NCBI GenBank assembly: GCA_019279435.1
Contig: JAAALK010000080.1
Span: 87,270,328 to 87,334,327 of the forward strand
DNA from: Zizania palustris
Taxonomy: Eukaryota > Streptophyta > Magnoliopsida > Poales > Poaceae
Direction: 5' to 3'
Length of the DNA: 64,000 nt
Shown: piece after piece, positions 1 through 8,384 of the stretch
Layout of the letters: each line of letters starts with the position of its first letter
Numbering within the stretch: the first letter of the stretch is position 1
Made by a program: the position numbers and the translations under genes
Notes under the pieces: model-generated
Told to the model about the DNA's origin: nothing
The model's input: the letters and a program-made list of their open reading frames with translations, nothing else
Database searches by the model: none

Positions 1-2332
1 CGAAGTATACACTAGTGAAGTATGCTATCTCTTTCAATTTAAATTCTTCTGCGATGCAACCTTCAACTCTGGCCTTATTACCAACCATCGCTCTAAGCTT
101 CTTTAGGGACCTTTCAATATGATACATCCACCTATATTGCACAGGGCCACCTACCTTAGCTTCATATGGCAGATGAACCAGTAAATGTTGCATTGGATTG
201 AAGAACCCTGGAGGGAATATTTTTTCCAGTTTACATAAAAGTACCGGGATCTCTTTCTCTAGCATCTCCATCATATCTTTCTTAATTTCTTTCGCACAAA
301 GTTGTCTATAAAAATGGCTCAGCTCAGCTAACGCCTTCCACACATCATCATTCAGGTACCCACGAAACATTACAGGAAGGAGTCTTTCCATTATTATGTG
401 GTAATCGTGACTTTTCAATCCATTTAATTTCCCTGTCTTCAAGTTCACAGCTCTTCTAAATCCTGCGGCGTAACCATCTGGGAATTTCAAATTTTTCAAC
501 CACCTCATTACTTGTTTTTTTTCTTTAGGTTTTAAACAAAATGGGGCACGTGGCTTGCCACCACTATTCGTCAACTCAAGGGTTGGTCGATTACAAATCT
601 CAGCTAAATCTCTTCTCGCCTTTACATTATCTTTTGTCCTGTCAGTAAAATCCATACATGTACTTATAATGCTTTCACCAACATTACGTTCCTGATGCAT
701 AACGTCAATGTTGTGCATCAGAATTAGTGATTTGACGTACGGCAGTTCCCATAAACCACATATGTGAGTCCAATTATGTTCGGTTCCGAATCCTACAAAT
801 CCATCCTCATTTTCATTAAGGACCAACTCATTCAGCATATCAGCGATTTCTGTACCATTTAAACGCCTTGGTGGTCCCTTTACAACAATGCTGTCCTTCT
901 TGAAATTGTTCCTCTGTAACCTAAATGGGTGATTCATGGGCAAAAAGCATCTATGGCAATCAAAGTAACAAATCTTTCCCCCGAAGTTCAGACGGAAACA
1001 ATCTGTGTCCTTTGCACATATCGGGCATGTCAACCTTCCATGACAACTCCAACCAGAAAAAATACCGTATGCCGGAAAATCGTGAACCGACCACAGATAC
1101 GCAACTCGAAGATTGAATTTTTGTTTCTGGTCATAGTCATATGCTTCAACTCCTTTCCACAATTGTTTCAACTCTTCAATTAAGGGCTTCAACATCACGT
1201 TTAGTCGTGTTCCAGGATGATCTGGACCGGGTATAATGAGACACAGGAACATAAATTCATATTTCATACAAAATGAAGGTGGAAGGTTGTATGGAATAGC
1301 AAACACGGGCCAACAAGAGTACGACGATGCCGTTACATTGAAAGGGGTGAATCCATCAGTTGCCAACCCGATGCGAACATTCCTTGCATCACTAGCAAAG
1401 TCTGCATCAAAATCATCTAGAGCCTTCCATGCCGCACCATCAGATGGGTGCACCATTACTTCATTATTCTCACGTACACCTTCTTTATGCCATCGCATAT
1501 GTCTAGCGGTTTTCTTTGATAGAAACAATCGTTTCACCCGAGGTGTAAGAGGCATGTAACGAAGTTGCTTATGAGCAACCTCTGTCGTCACCTTCTCTCC
1601 GTCTTCATTTACGACCTCTACGAATCTCGGTTTACCACATTTTAAGCATTTCACCTCATTACTATGTTCTTTCCAGAACAACATACAATTATCTCGGCAC
1701 ACATCAATCTTCTCATACTCCATACCGAGAGCAGAAAGCATTTTCTTTGACTGATACATGTCTTTCGGCACCTTATGGTTCTTAGGAAGGATATCGCTGA
1801 TCAGATTCAAGAGCTCCTTATAACAATTGTTTGAAAATGCAAACTTTGACTTAATAGCCATAATACGAGTCACGAAAGCGAGAACGCTTACGGTGGTGTG
1901 CTCATGCAATGGCTCTTCTGAAGCTCGAAGGATGTCGAAAAACTTTTGAACCTCCGGTGTTAGAGGATCCTCGGGGTTTGATTCAAACTCCGGTCGTATA
2001 GCATCAACCATCTCATCCATCCTATCGTCAGCAACGCTATCATCTTCTTCTTCCACTACTAATACCGTTTTTTCAAGGCCTGTCTCGCCGTGAAAAGACC
2101 AAACTTCATAACCTGGCACGAAACCATATTTGCAAATATGCAATGACAACGTCCTCTTGTCTTGCCAACGAGAATTTCTGCACTTCATGCATGGGCACCT
2201 CGCCGCGCTAGTGTTTGTTGTCAAAGCGAATGCACGATCAACAAATTTCTCAGCGTTGATTACCCACTCCCTCGTGTGAGCTCCACTTTTCATCCAACCA
2301 CTATACATCCACCGTCGGTCGTCCTCAGCCAT
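1..2332 (-). CDS. TNP2-like CACTA transposase, first 777 codons
   Basis: The minus strand is open without a stop from an ATG at 2332-2330 to the left edge. The family cuts and pastes CACTA elements in the nucleus. In order I see an N-terminal transposase-associated domain (about residues 1-80, starting MAEDDRRWMYSGW, with Cys46, Cys48 and Cys51); a cysteine pair at CLKCGK (229-232); the TNP2/Transposase_21 region (about 220-560), with LATDGF around Asp326, CPIC at 436-439 and DVMHQERN at 543-550; and a DUF4218-like region (about 635-750) with GLKSHDYHIIM and VHLPYE. The usual C-terminal third is outside the window. The start was chosen because the N-terminal domain begins right after it. No frameshift is visible, which is unusual among the decayed elements here. 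Whether it is catalytically competent cannot be judged from this part alone. Confidence 0.94.
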   Translation of the reverse strand, partial: MAEDDRRWMYSGWMKSGAHTREWVINAEKFVDRAFALTTNTSAARCPCMKCRNSRWQDKRTLSLHICKYGFVPGYEVWSFHGETGLEKTVLVVEEEDDSVADDRMDEMVDAIRPEFESNPEDPLTPEVQKFFDILRASEEPLHEHTTVSVLAFVTRIMAIKSKFAFSNNCYKELLNLISDILPKNHKVPKDMYQSKKMLSALGMEYEKIDVCRDNCMLFWKEHSNEVKCLKCGKPRFVEVVNEDGEKVTTEVAHKQLRYMPLTPRVKRLFLSKKTARHMRWHKEGVRENNEVMVHPSDGAAWKALDDFDADFASDARNVRIGLATDGFTPFNVTASSYSCWPVFAIPYNLPPSFCMKYEFMFLCLIIPGPDHPGTRLNVMLKPLIEELKQLWKGVEAYDYDQKQKFNLRVAYLWSVHDFPAYGIFSGWSCHGRLTCPICAKDTDCFRLNFGGKICYFDCHRCFLPMNHPFRLQRNNFKKDSIVVKGPPRRLNGTEIADMLNELVLNENEDGFVGFGTEHNWTHICGLWELPYVKSLILMHNIDVMHQERNVGESIISTCMDFTDRTKDNVKARRDLAEICNRPTLELTNSGGKPRAPFCLKPKEKKQVMRWLKNLKFPDGYAAGFRRAVNLKTGKLNGLKSHDYHIIMERLLPVMFRGYLNDDVWKALAELSHFYRQLCAKEIKKDMMEMLEKEIPVLLCKLEKIFPPGFFNPMQHLLVHLPYEAKVGGPVQYRWMYHIERSLKKLRAMVGNKARVEGCIAEEFKLKEIAYFTSVYF

Positions 2333-2585
2333 TCTATATGCAAAACATTCATTCAATCAAAGGGCTCGCAACAAACACACACCCTGACCACCCCCCGCCT
2401 CCGCCTCCGGACAACGGAGGGGAAGTAGAGGCGGCCGGGCGGCCGACGATGCAAGGGGAAGCAGAGCCCACCGGCGACGCGATTCACCATGGCGTCCGGC
2501 GGTGACCGCCTGGACGCCTAGTCGGCGCAGGCGATGCCGTGACAACCATGGTCTATAGGAAAAGATAGGTCCTAAACCCACCCAA

Positions 2586-2768
2586 GAGTGACCGACAAAA
2601 CGTGGTATTTATGACGAGCCATGAGTCCGACCGAAATTTCAGCAGCATAACCCCGCTGTTCTCCAATTGCACGCCTGATAGTGGTGCAATGGAGAACAAC
2701 AAGGTTATGTTACTGAAATCCCATTCGGACTCATGACTCATCATAAAACCACGCTCTGTCGCCCACTC
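2586..2768. repeat. Long imperfect hairpin in CACTA leader
   Basis: The left arm 2586-2672 and right arm 2684-2768 are imperfect reverse complements around an 11-base loop. Matching blocks include CTCCAATTGCAC with GTGCAATGGAG, CATGAGTCCGA with TCGGACTCATG, and GAGTGACCGACA with TGTCGCCCACTC. The hairpin sits about 250 bp upstream of the transposase ATG, inside the element. It could be an embedded MITE-like insertion or a transcribed foldback. Confidence 0.8.
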
Positions 2769-2793
2769 CGAGGCTGTCCAAAAAGGGACAATT

Positions 2794-2844
2794 CCGGACC
2801 TACACATCTCACACGCATGACACGTGTGAGACATGTTGGTCCGA
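2794..2844. repeat. Second short hairpin in CACTA leader
   Basis: Left arm CGGACCTACACATCTCACACG and right arm CACGTGTGAGACATG followed by TTGGTCCGA pair imperfectly around a few central bases. It lies 26 bp beyond the larger hairpin, so the leader holds two foldbacks in tandem. Confidence 0.65.
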
Positions 2845-3336
2845 AACGGGTGACGCATAGGTTTCGTTACACTATCTACGTTGTTGTCAAATAAAAAATT
2901 GCATACGAAAAGAAAAATATATAAGAAAGTATATATAGATATAATACTAATCACCCAATGAAATCATAAAAAAACTATAAATTAATAGAATAATATAATT
3001 AGAATCATATATACATAATATCACAACATATATTGCATATTAAAACAAAACATCACATATGAAACATATTTAAAAGCGTGAAACATACATAAAATCTCAA
3101 TATTAATACATGACAAAATTCATATATGTAGCAAAAAATACCAAGAAGCAAGTCATATTAAAAAACATCTAAGAAACCTTATAAAGCAAGATGCATACTA
3201 CTATCATTCCACATTTCAATATATTGCAATCCAGTACAACGACAAAATTTAGAAATAAGTTAACTTTCAACTATACTAACAATATCATATCATGCACAAA
3301 TAAAAAGCGAAAAAAATTAAAGCCGAAAAAAATTAC

Positions 3337-3750
3337 TTAATCGTCGGGCGGCGACGGAGTGGTGGGTGATGGTGTCCGGAGGCCGGCGGTGATCACAGTG
3401 GCACCACGCGACGGATGGCGATGGCCGAATTGGGGGCGGCGGTGGATCCTGAAAATTCACACATCTGATCATGCAAATTCAGAATTCCTAAAAATTATTC
3501 TAAATGACAACACTATTCCTTATCCGACCACATCCAATAAAAAAGATTTTTACTGCATATATATTTTCAGACTTCAAATTTCAGACAACAGATTGAATGG
3601 CCAGGCGAGCGCCCAACTCCACCAGGCGAGGACTATAAATCACATTATGGTGCTTTAGAAGCCTAATCTGGTGCCCTAACCTACCATCCATTGATTTTTG
3701 GGGAATCAATCTAATCAAAAATCTGTGGGAGATAGAGAGGGGGTTACCTG
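3337..3750 (-). other. Candidate spliced 5' leader of the transposase gene
   Basis: On the minus strand a donor CAG|GTAACC lies at 3748/3747 and an acceptor TTTTCAG|GATCC at 3449/3448, giving a 299-bp intron. The following GC-rich exon (3448-3337) ends at a weak donor AA|GTAATT. A strongly AT-rich stretch follows (about 3336-2880), with a weak acceptor near 2876. The alternation of GC-rich exon-like and AT-rich intron-like blocks fits non-coding leader exons before the ATG at 2332. This is inferred from splice-site sequence only. Confidence 0.4.
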
Positions 3751-3779
3751 TTTCAGTGGAAGCGGAGGCCTGGCAATGG

Positions 3780-4340
3780 AAGCAGCGGTAGAGTCCCGTG
3801 CAGCAGAGGTGGGTGGGCGGGCGAGGGGGTGGGCGGCAGAGACGCGGTGGAGCCCCTGGCAGCGGAGGCGGGCGTGCGGCGAGGCGGCGGCCGGGCGGCC
3901 GGGCGGGCGGGCGGGCGGGCGGGCGGGCGGGCGGCGAGGCGGCGGCCGGGCGGACGGCGGCCGACCGGGCGGGCGGCCCGGGCGGGCGAGGGCGGCCGGG
4001 CGGCGAAGCGGCGGCGGCGGGCGGCGGCGGCCGGCGTCGGCCGGCGGACGGCGGCCGGCCGGGCGAGGGCGGCCGGCGGCGAAGCGGCGGCGGCGGGCGG
4101 GCGGCGGCCGAGGCGGCGGCCGGGCGGACGGCGGCCGGCCGGGCGGGTGGCCGGGCGGGCGAGGGCGGCCGGGCGGCGAAGCGGCGGCGGCGGGCGGGCG
4201 GTGGCCGAGGCGGCGGCCGGGGCGGACGGCGGCCGGCCGGGCGGGCGGCCGGGCGGGCGAGGGCGGCCGGGCGGCGAAGCGGCGGCGGCGGGCGGGCGGC
4301 GGCCGAGGCGGCGAAGCGGCGGCGGCGGGGAACGGGCGGG
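3780..4340. repeat. GC-rich low-complexity block (GGGCGG/GGCGGC)
   Basis: About 560 bp are made almost entirely of GGGCGG, GGCGGC and GGCCGGGCGG units, including a GGGC tandem run near 3900-3930 and longer near-duplicate segments around 4010-4320. All frames stay open because of composition, so the long Gly/Arg- or Pro/Arg-rich reading frames here are not evidence of protein. In En/Spm a GC-rich downstream control region occupies the matching position near the 5' end. A similar role is possible. Confidence 0.8.
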
Positions 4341-4343
4341 AGT

Positions 4344-4385
4344 GCGCGCGTGTACAGGGAGTTAGGGCTCCCTGTACGCGCGCGC
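4344..4385. repeat. 18-bp arm palindrome near CACTA 5' end
   Basis: GCGCGCGTGTACAGGGAG (4344-4361) and CTCCCTGTACGCGCGCGC (4368-4385) are reverse complements at 17 of 18 positions around the loop TTAGGG. It separates the GC-rich block from the subterminal repeats. Confidence 0.85.
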
Positions 4386-4404
4386 GATTGGGTGAAAAGC
4401 CCCA

Positions 4405-4650
4405 TAACTTCCGTCGGCCAGCATTAAAGCCGACGGAAGTTAGCTAACTTCCGTCGGCTTTAATTCTGGCCGACGGAAGTTAGGGGGATCCGGGCGGCCG
4501 CGGAAAAACCCCCGATAACTTCCGTCGGCCACTGTCAGAAGCCGACGGAAGTTAAGTTAACTTCCGTCGGCTTGTGGAGGCCGACGGAAGTTATTTAACT
4601 TCCGTCGGCTTGCCCAAAAGCCGACGGAAGTTAACTTGGCCGACGGAAAT
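4405..4650. repeat. CACTA subterminal repeats (TTCCGTCGGC motif)
   Basis: Ten copies of AACTTCCGTCGGC or its reverse complement lie at about 4406, 4429, 4446, 4469, 4517, 4541, 4559, 4580, 4597 and 4620, plus a variant at 4639. They mostly alternate in orientation as inverted pairs 8-12 bp apart. In En/Spm such subterminal motifs bind the element's TNPA protein. The same role is inferred here. Confidence 0.92.
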
Positions 4651-4669
4651 GTTCTGTTTTGTTGTAGTG
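4651..4669 (-). repeat. CACTA terminal inverted repeat (5' end)
   Basis: Read on the minus strand the segment is CACTACAACAAAACAGAAC, with the diagnostic CACTA start. The partner repeat is outside the window. Confidence 0.9.
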
Positions 4670-4679
4670 ATTACTAGAA

Positions 4680-5045
4680 TTAAAAACATTTTCTGATGTG
4701 ATGGTTTTCAGCAAAAACCGACAAACCCTCCTCGATCGCCAACATGTGATGCCAATCCGCGAACTCGACCGCCAGCAAGTATCTTTCGCTCTTGATCCCC
4801 TTGAGCCGCCTGATCACTTGCACTGGCTTCCCTTTCGCTGACTTGACCATCACGCTGTCTCGACCATCCGTCCATTCATGTCTTGCTCTATCTCCTCGTG
4901 CACTCCTGAGATCATCTCCAACTTCAGTCGGCATTCTTGATCCTCTAGCATCGAGCTCCCCACTCGACCCTTGATCACCCGCCGTTGACAGTTGGTTTGC
5001 ATCTCCACCCTGCACACATGAGACAAGCCAAAACACGAAACACAA
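4680..5045 (-). CDS. Unrecognised 121-codon ORF beside the CACTA end
   Basis: This minus-strand frame is open, mixed in composition, and ends 11 bp outside the CACTA terminus. Its middle is acidic and Arg-rich, and its C-terminal half (from about residue 65) holds a plausible folded segment with basic and hydrophobic alternation (VMVKSAKGKPVQVIRRLKG). A TGTGTGCAG acceptor-like site near 5010 suggests it could be the last exon of a broken gene. I do not recognise a family. It may be a fragment of a host gene or an old retroelement interrupted by the CACTA insertion, or chance. Confidence 0.25.
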   Translation of the reverse strand: MCFVFWLVSCVQGGDANQLSTAGDQGSSGELDARGSRMPTEVGDDLRSARGDRARHEWTDGRDSVMVKSAKGKPVQVIRRLKGIKSERYLLAVEFADWHHMLAIEEGLSVFAENHHIRKCF

Positions 5046-5873
5046 TGCATACCGATCCCCTTAGCAAAATCCATATCCACACATCGATCCCATCGATGCA
5101 AGCAAACCACCATTCACTCATCACTACAGATCGAGCAACCTTGTCAATCATTCATCATATAGACAAAAACCACAGTGCGACCTCACGTGGTTTCACAATA
5201 TCTTTTTCATGTCATATACTATTCATCTAAATAAAGTTTGCCTGATTCGTTGATATATTGTTCAGATCGTTGTGACTAGCTACTGTCTTGGTTAGGTCCG
5301 ATCTAGTTATTGTGATGATCTCCATGGTATAGATCTGTTATCTGGCATGCTTTGTTTATTTCTATTAGAGTACAAGCTGATAGGTTATTTTTAATTCATC
5401 TCCATATCATATTCACCGTCTAAGGGTGCACATCGGCCTATATACATGATCTATCTTTTCTATCTGTCGATGGCACACTCGCTCGATTGGGTCAACTTGG
5501 GCTATCGGCCTTATTGCCGACTGACACGTTGATTCATGATTTTATCGTCTCTGTAATGGTCATCGGCTTGCCAGCCGATCGGCTATGCTACTAACGGTCA
5601 TCTTTTTTGATCCCATATCAGTTGTAGGGTCAAACTGATTGGCATGCCTGAGACCCTTTTTCTAAGAATGTAGGACCTGTACTAGAGTTAAGCAGATCTC
5701 CTAGGCTACGCTTGTGTCAATGTGTCACCAAAAAGAACGCTAATAGAAATAGAGAAAATGAGTGTGAACCCATATGCCTCCGCAATTGGGTCCATCATGT
5801 ATGGCCTATTGTGTACACGCCTAGATTTTTCATATGCTCTAAGTGTTATGAGCAGGTACCAATCAAACCCAAA
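5046..5873. other. No gene seen; unclassified repeat-like sequence
   Basis: There are no sustained reading frames with recognisable motifs. The paired words CGGCTTGCCAGCCGATCGG near 5563 are palindromic. The stretch may belong to the degraded copia element that follows. Confidence 0.4.
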
Positions 5874-6269
5874 TTAAAGTCACTGGACTGTAGTAAAAAA
5901 TATCCTCAAGTACTTGAGAAGGACTGAGGAAATGTTCCTAGTTTATAGTGGTGATGAGGATCTCATTGTATGTTGTTACACTGATGCTAGCTTACAAATC
6001 GATAAAGTTGGATCAAAAAGTTTGTTTTTGAGCTAGGTGTTGTGCCAAGTAAGTCCTATCTAGTGGACATCTATTGTGATAATAGTGGTGCCATTGCGCA
6101 AACCAAGGAGCCAAGGTTACACCAGAAGTCCAAAAATATACTTCGGCGATATCACCTGATCTACGAGATCATAGAGAGAGGTGATGTGAATATTTACAAG
6201 GTGCACACATATTTGAACATACAAGCTCCGTTGACAAAACATCTTCCACAGCCCAAGCATGAGGCATAG
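5874..6269 (+). pseudogene. Ty1/copia RNase H remnant
   Basis: Frame by frame, the translation matches the end of a copia polyprotein: a WTVVKNILKYLRRT block near 5885, then YTDAS (first RNase H Asp) near 5980, then YCDNSGAIAQ with KEPRLHQKSKNILRRYH (6069-6160), and the C-terminal tail with DVNIYKVHT and LTKHLPQPKHE before the stop at 6269. The reading frame changes near 6010 and the catalytic Glu region is missing, so it is broken. It differs from the Sirevirus copies to the right and represents another, older copia lineage. The 3' region and LTR would lie after 6270. Confidence 0.85.
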
Positions 6270-8384
6270 CTGAGCACTATGGGTATTAGATACTTGTGTG
6301 AGTGAGTCATGTGTATGTGGAAGATGTTAGTAGTGTCTTTGCTAATATAAGAGGATAATTGTTATCTTGTTCCTTGAAAAAATGTCGTTTACATTTAATT
6401 AAACAGTTGATGACTTGTTAAGTGAGACTATTTATTTATAACGATATTGTTCAAAAGGATCCCTAATCTTGTCATCATGTTGGATAGTGATGATACATAG
6501 ATTAGCACATTTGACAGATTTGTGATGACGTTTCATAGATCATAGACATAGAGATGTCAAATCAGTGATGTGGACACATATTGGTGAACATGCTGTTGGA
6601 TAGACCCACTCGAGATACTACTAGGATTGTTATTGTAATGTTCCATCAGTTGTCATCTCAAATGGTGTAGCTATAGAGTCCTCAGACCTGAGATCGTCAT
6701 TTGATTCCAGAATGCGTAGCGACACACTTAGATCCTTCCTAATGTTATTCCCTAATTAGGAAGTCATACGGGTTGTTTTTAGGTGTGTTGTGAAATATTT
6801 CGTGGGATGGGAGAAGTCAAGATGGAATTTACCCCTCCTAATAACGGGAGAGACGTCTCTTGGCCCCTCAAGGTAATCAGATTGGAAAAGTGCATGGTCA
6901 TGGCACTATGACTAAAGAGATAGTCATGATTTGAATCCAATACTTGATCGATTGAAATGTCGAGCTGTCCAACAAGGGTGGAATGAATCCCGCTTTGAGC
7001 TTAACTGATGTCATGTGGTAAAGGGACTGGTGCATGCATGTATCAATATTTCGAGTTAAATTAATTTTCTACATTTTTGGGGGTCAATATGTGCTGCTAG
7101 GTACTGTTATTGATTAGTGAGTCAGAAAAAGTTTCTAGTGAAAGACCATCAGTGTATGAACCTATCGGGTCACACACTGTCGTTGCGTGGGAACAATAAA
7201 AGAGTATGGGGGTGCTCGTAGTATGATTTATGTTGGTAGAAAGGGGAGTTGTGACTATGGACCGATAGTTATCTCGATTTGTGAGGCAAAAAGAGAATAA
7301 GAGGGTGGACACGAGAGGATTTTTAGACAGGTTCGGGCCTCTCGGAGGATAACAACCCTACTCATGTGTATGTATGATTGTTTGAGCCGAGTTAAACTGG
7401 CGAATCGAGGTGGACGTACAGGAGTTCCTCATAGTGTCTGTATGTGTCTGTATGTCTGTGTGGTTGTGTGGGCCTCCTGTCTAGAGCCTCCCCTGATCCT
7501 TTTATATGAGAAGGACAAGGGTTATAGGAGTTTTAATCAACGTACTAATGGTTGCGGAAACAACTGCATAGCAACCTTTTATCGGCACAAATGACTACAA
7601 TGGTTAAGGCGGTCTTGATGAGGGTAACCGTCATCTTGATGATCCCAGGGCCGACCGTTCGAGTTCCATCACTAAGGCGAATCTTCTTTTGAGTGCTGAA
7701 TTAGGAGATTGGGTGGCTCTTCATGGGCCAATTTTCATACCAATCGATGGCCTGGCAGTTGGAAAGAAACTGCATGGCAAGGTACCCGTGGTTATATCCT
7801 CGACAGCAACCCTAGAGCTCTTTTCGGCATGCGACCTACTCGGAGCAACTAGGAAGAGCTCCAAGTAGTCTTGTTGCCCTGGTGCACCTACCGAGTTCAG
7901 CCCTCGAGGCTGAAGTTTGTTTGAAGAATAAGCTTCAGTCTCAAAATATTTCTCTAGAGATTTTCCTTAGGTGCCGACGAATAAAGAAATCGTCCGAACC
8001 CTTCACTGGTAGGAGTATCCGTACTAGAAAATGGCAGTTGGTGTTGTCAGTCCATCGCTTTTTGCTTTGTCTTCCAGAGTGTGGATCAAAATCTTCTGGT
8101 AGTTCTGGGAACCGCACCGGTGCGATTGATGGCAAAAGTACTCTTTGGGTTGCTTTCTTGGCAACCGTAATGATCGAGGGACTCGAAACCATCATTGCGG
8201 GGATCGACGATTATAAATAATTTTTCCAGTGTACCTTGATTTAGTAGCCAATCTTCGTGCTTTATTCTACATTAGATCCCTGGCACATTGCAAAGGTTCT
8301 CGGCATTGCAACTGCACGGTCTGCTACAACAAAGCCTAACGGTTGTTTAATTTGAATCCTTTGGCATGTGTCTTCAAGGCTCCA
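6270..8384. other. Non-coding retroelement-like sequence, no gene
   Basis: The first part (6270 to about 7040) is probably the 3' untranslated part or LTR of the copia remnant. A TGTCTGTATG repeat occurs around 7437-7462. The phrase AGGTTCGGGCCTCTCGGAGG at about 7329 resembles stretches common in grass gypsy LTRs, but I could not pair it with a second copy. No supported ORF. Confidence 0.4.

Larger units (their letters stand above)
1..4669 (-). mobile_element. CACTA (En/Spm-type) DNA transposon, 5' part
   Basis: The right end reads, inward on the minus strand, CACTACAACAAAACAGAAC, a typical CACTA terminus, and it stops at 4669. Next to it are ten copies of a TTCCGTCGGC-type subterminal motif (4405-4650) and then a TNP2-type transposase on the minus strand. 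The element's left end lies outside the window, so the 3-bp target duplication (ATT at 4670-4672 on this side) cannot be confirmed. The terminal repeat, subterminal repeats and transposase all agree in orientation, so the call is secure even though the element is incomplete here. Confidence 0.93.

Noticed and set aside
925..1559. Plus-strand frames of 60-110 codons inside the transposase region
   Set aside because: They are antisense to a clear TNP2 coding frame and show no family motif.
3581..4447. Long overlapping frames on both strands (Gly/Arg-rich on plus, Pro/Arg-rich on minus)
   Set aside because: The block is GGGCGG-type low complexity, which keeps all frames open. No motif, and composition alone explains them.
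4670..4672. ATT as a confirmed CACTA target duplication
   Set aside because: Only one side is in the window, so it cannot be called a duplication.
7941..8220. Overlapping frames on both strands at 7.9-8.2 kb
   Set aside because: Neither shows a recognisable domain, and the region looks like leader sequence before the PF04195 gag. There is not enough support for either.
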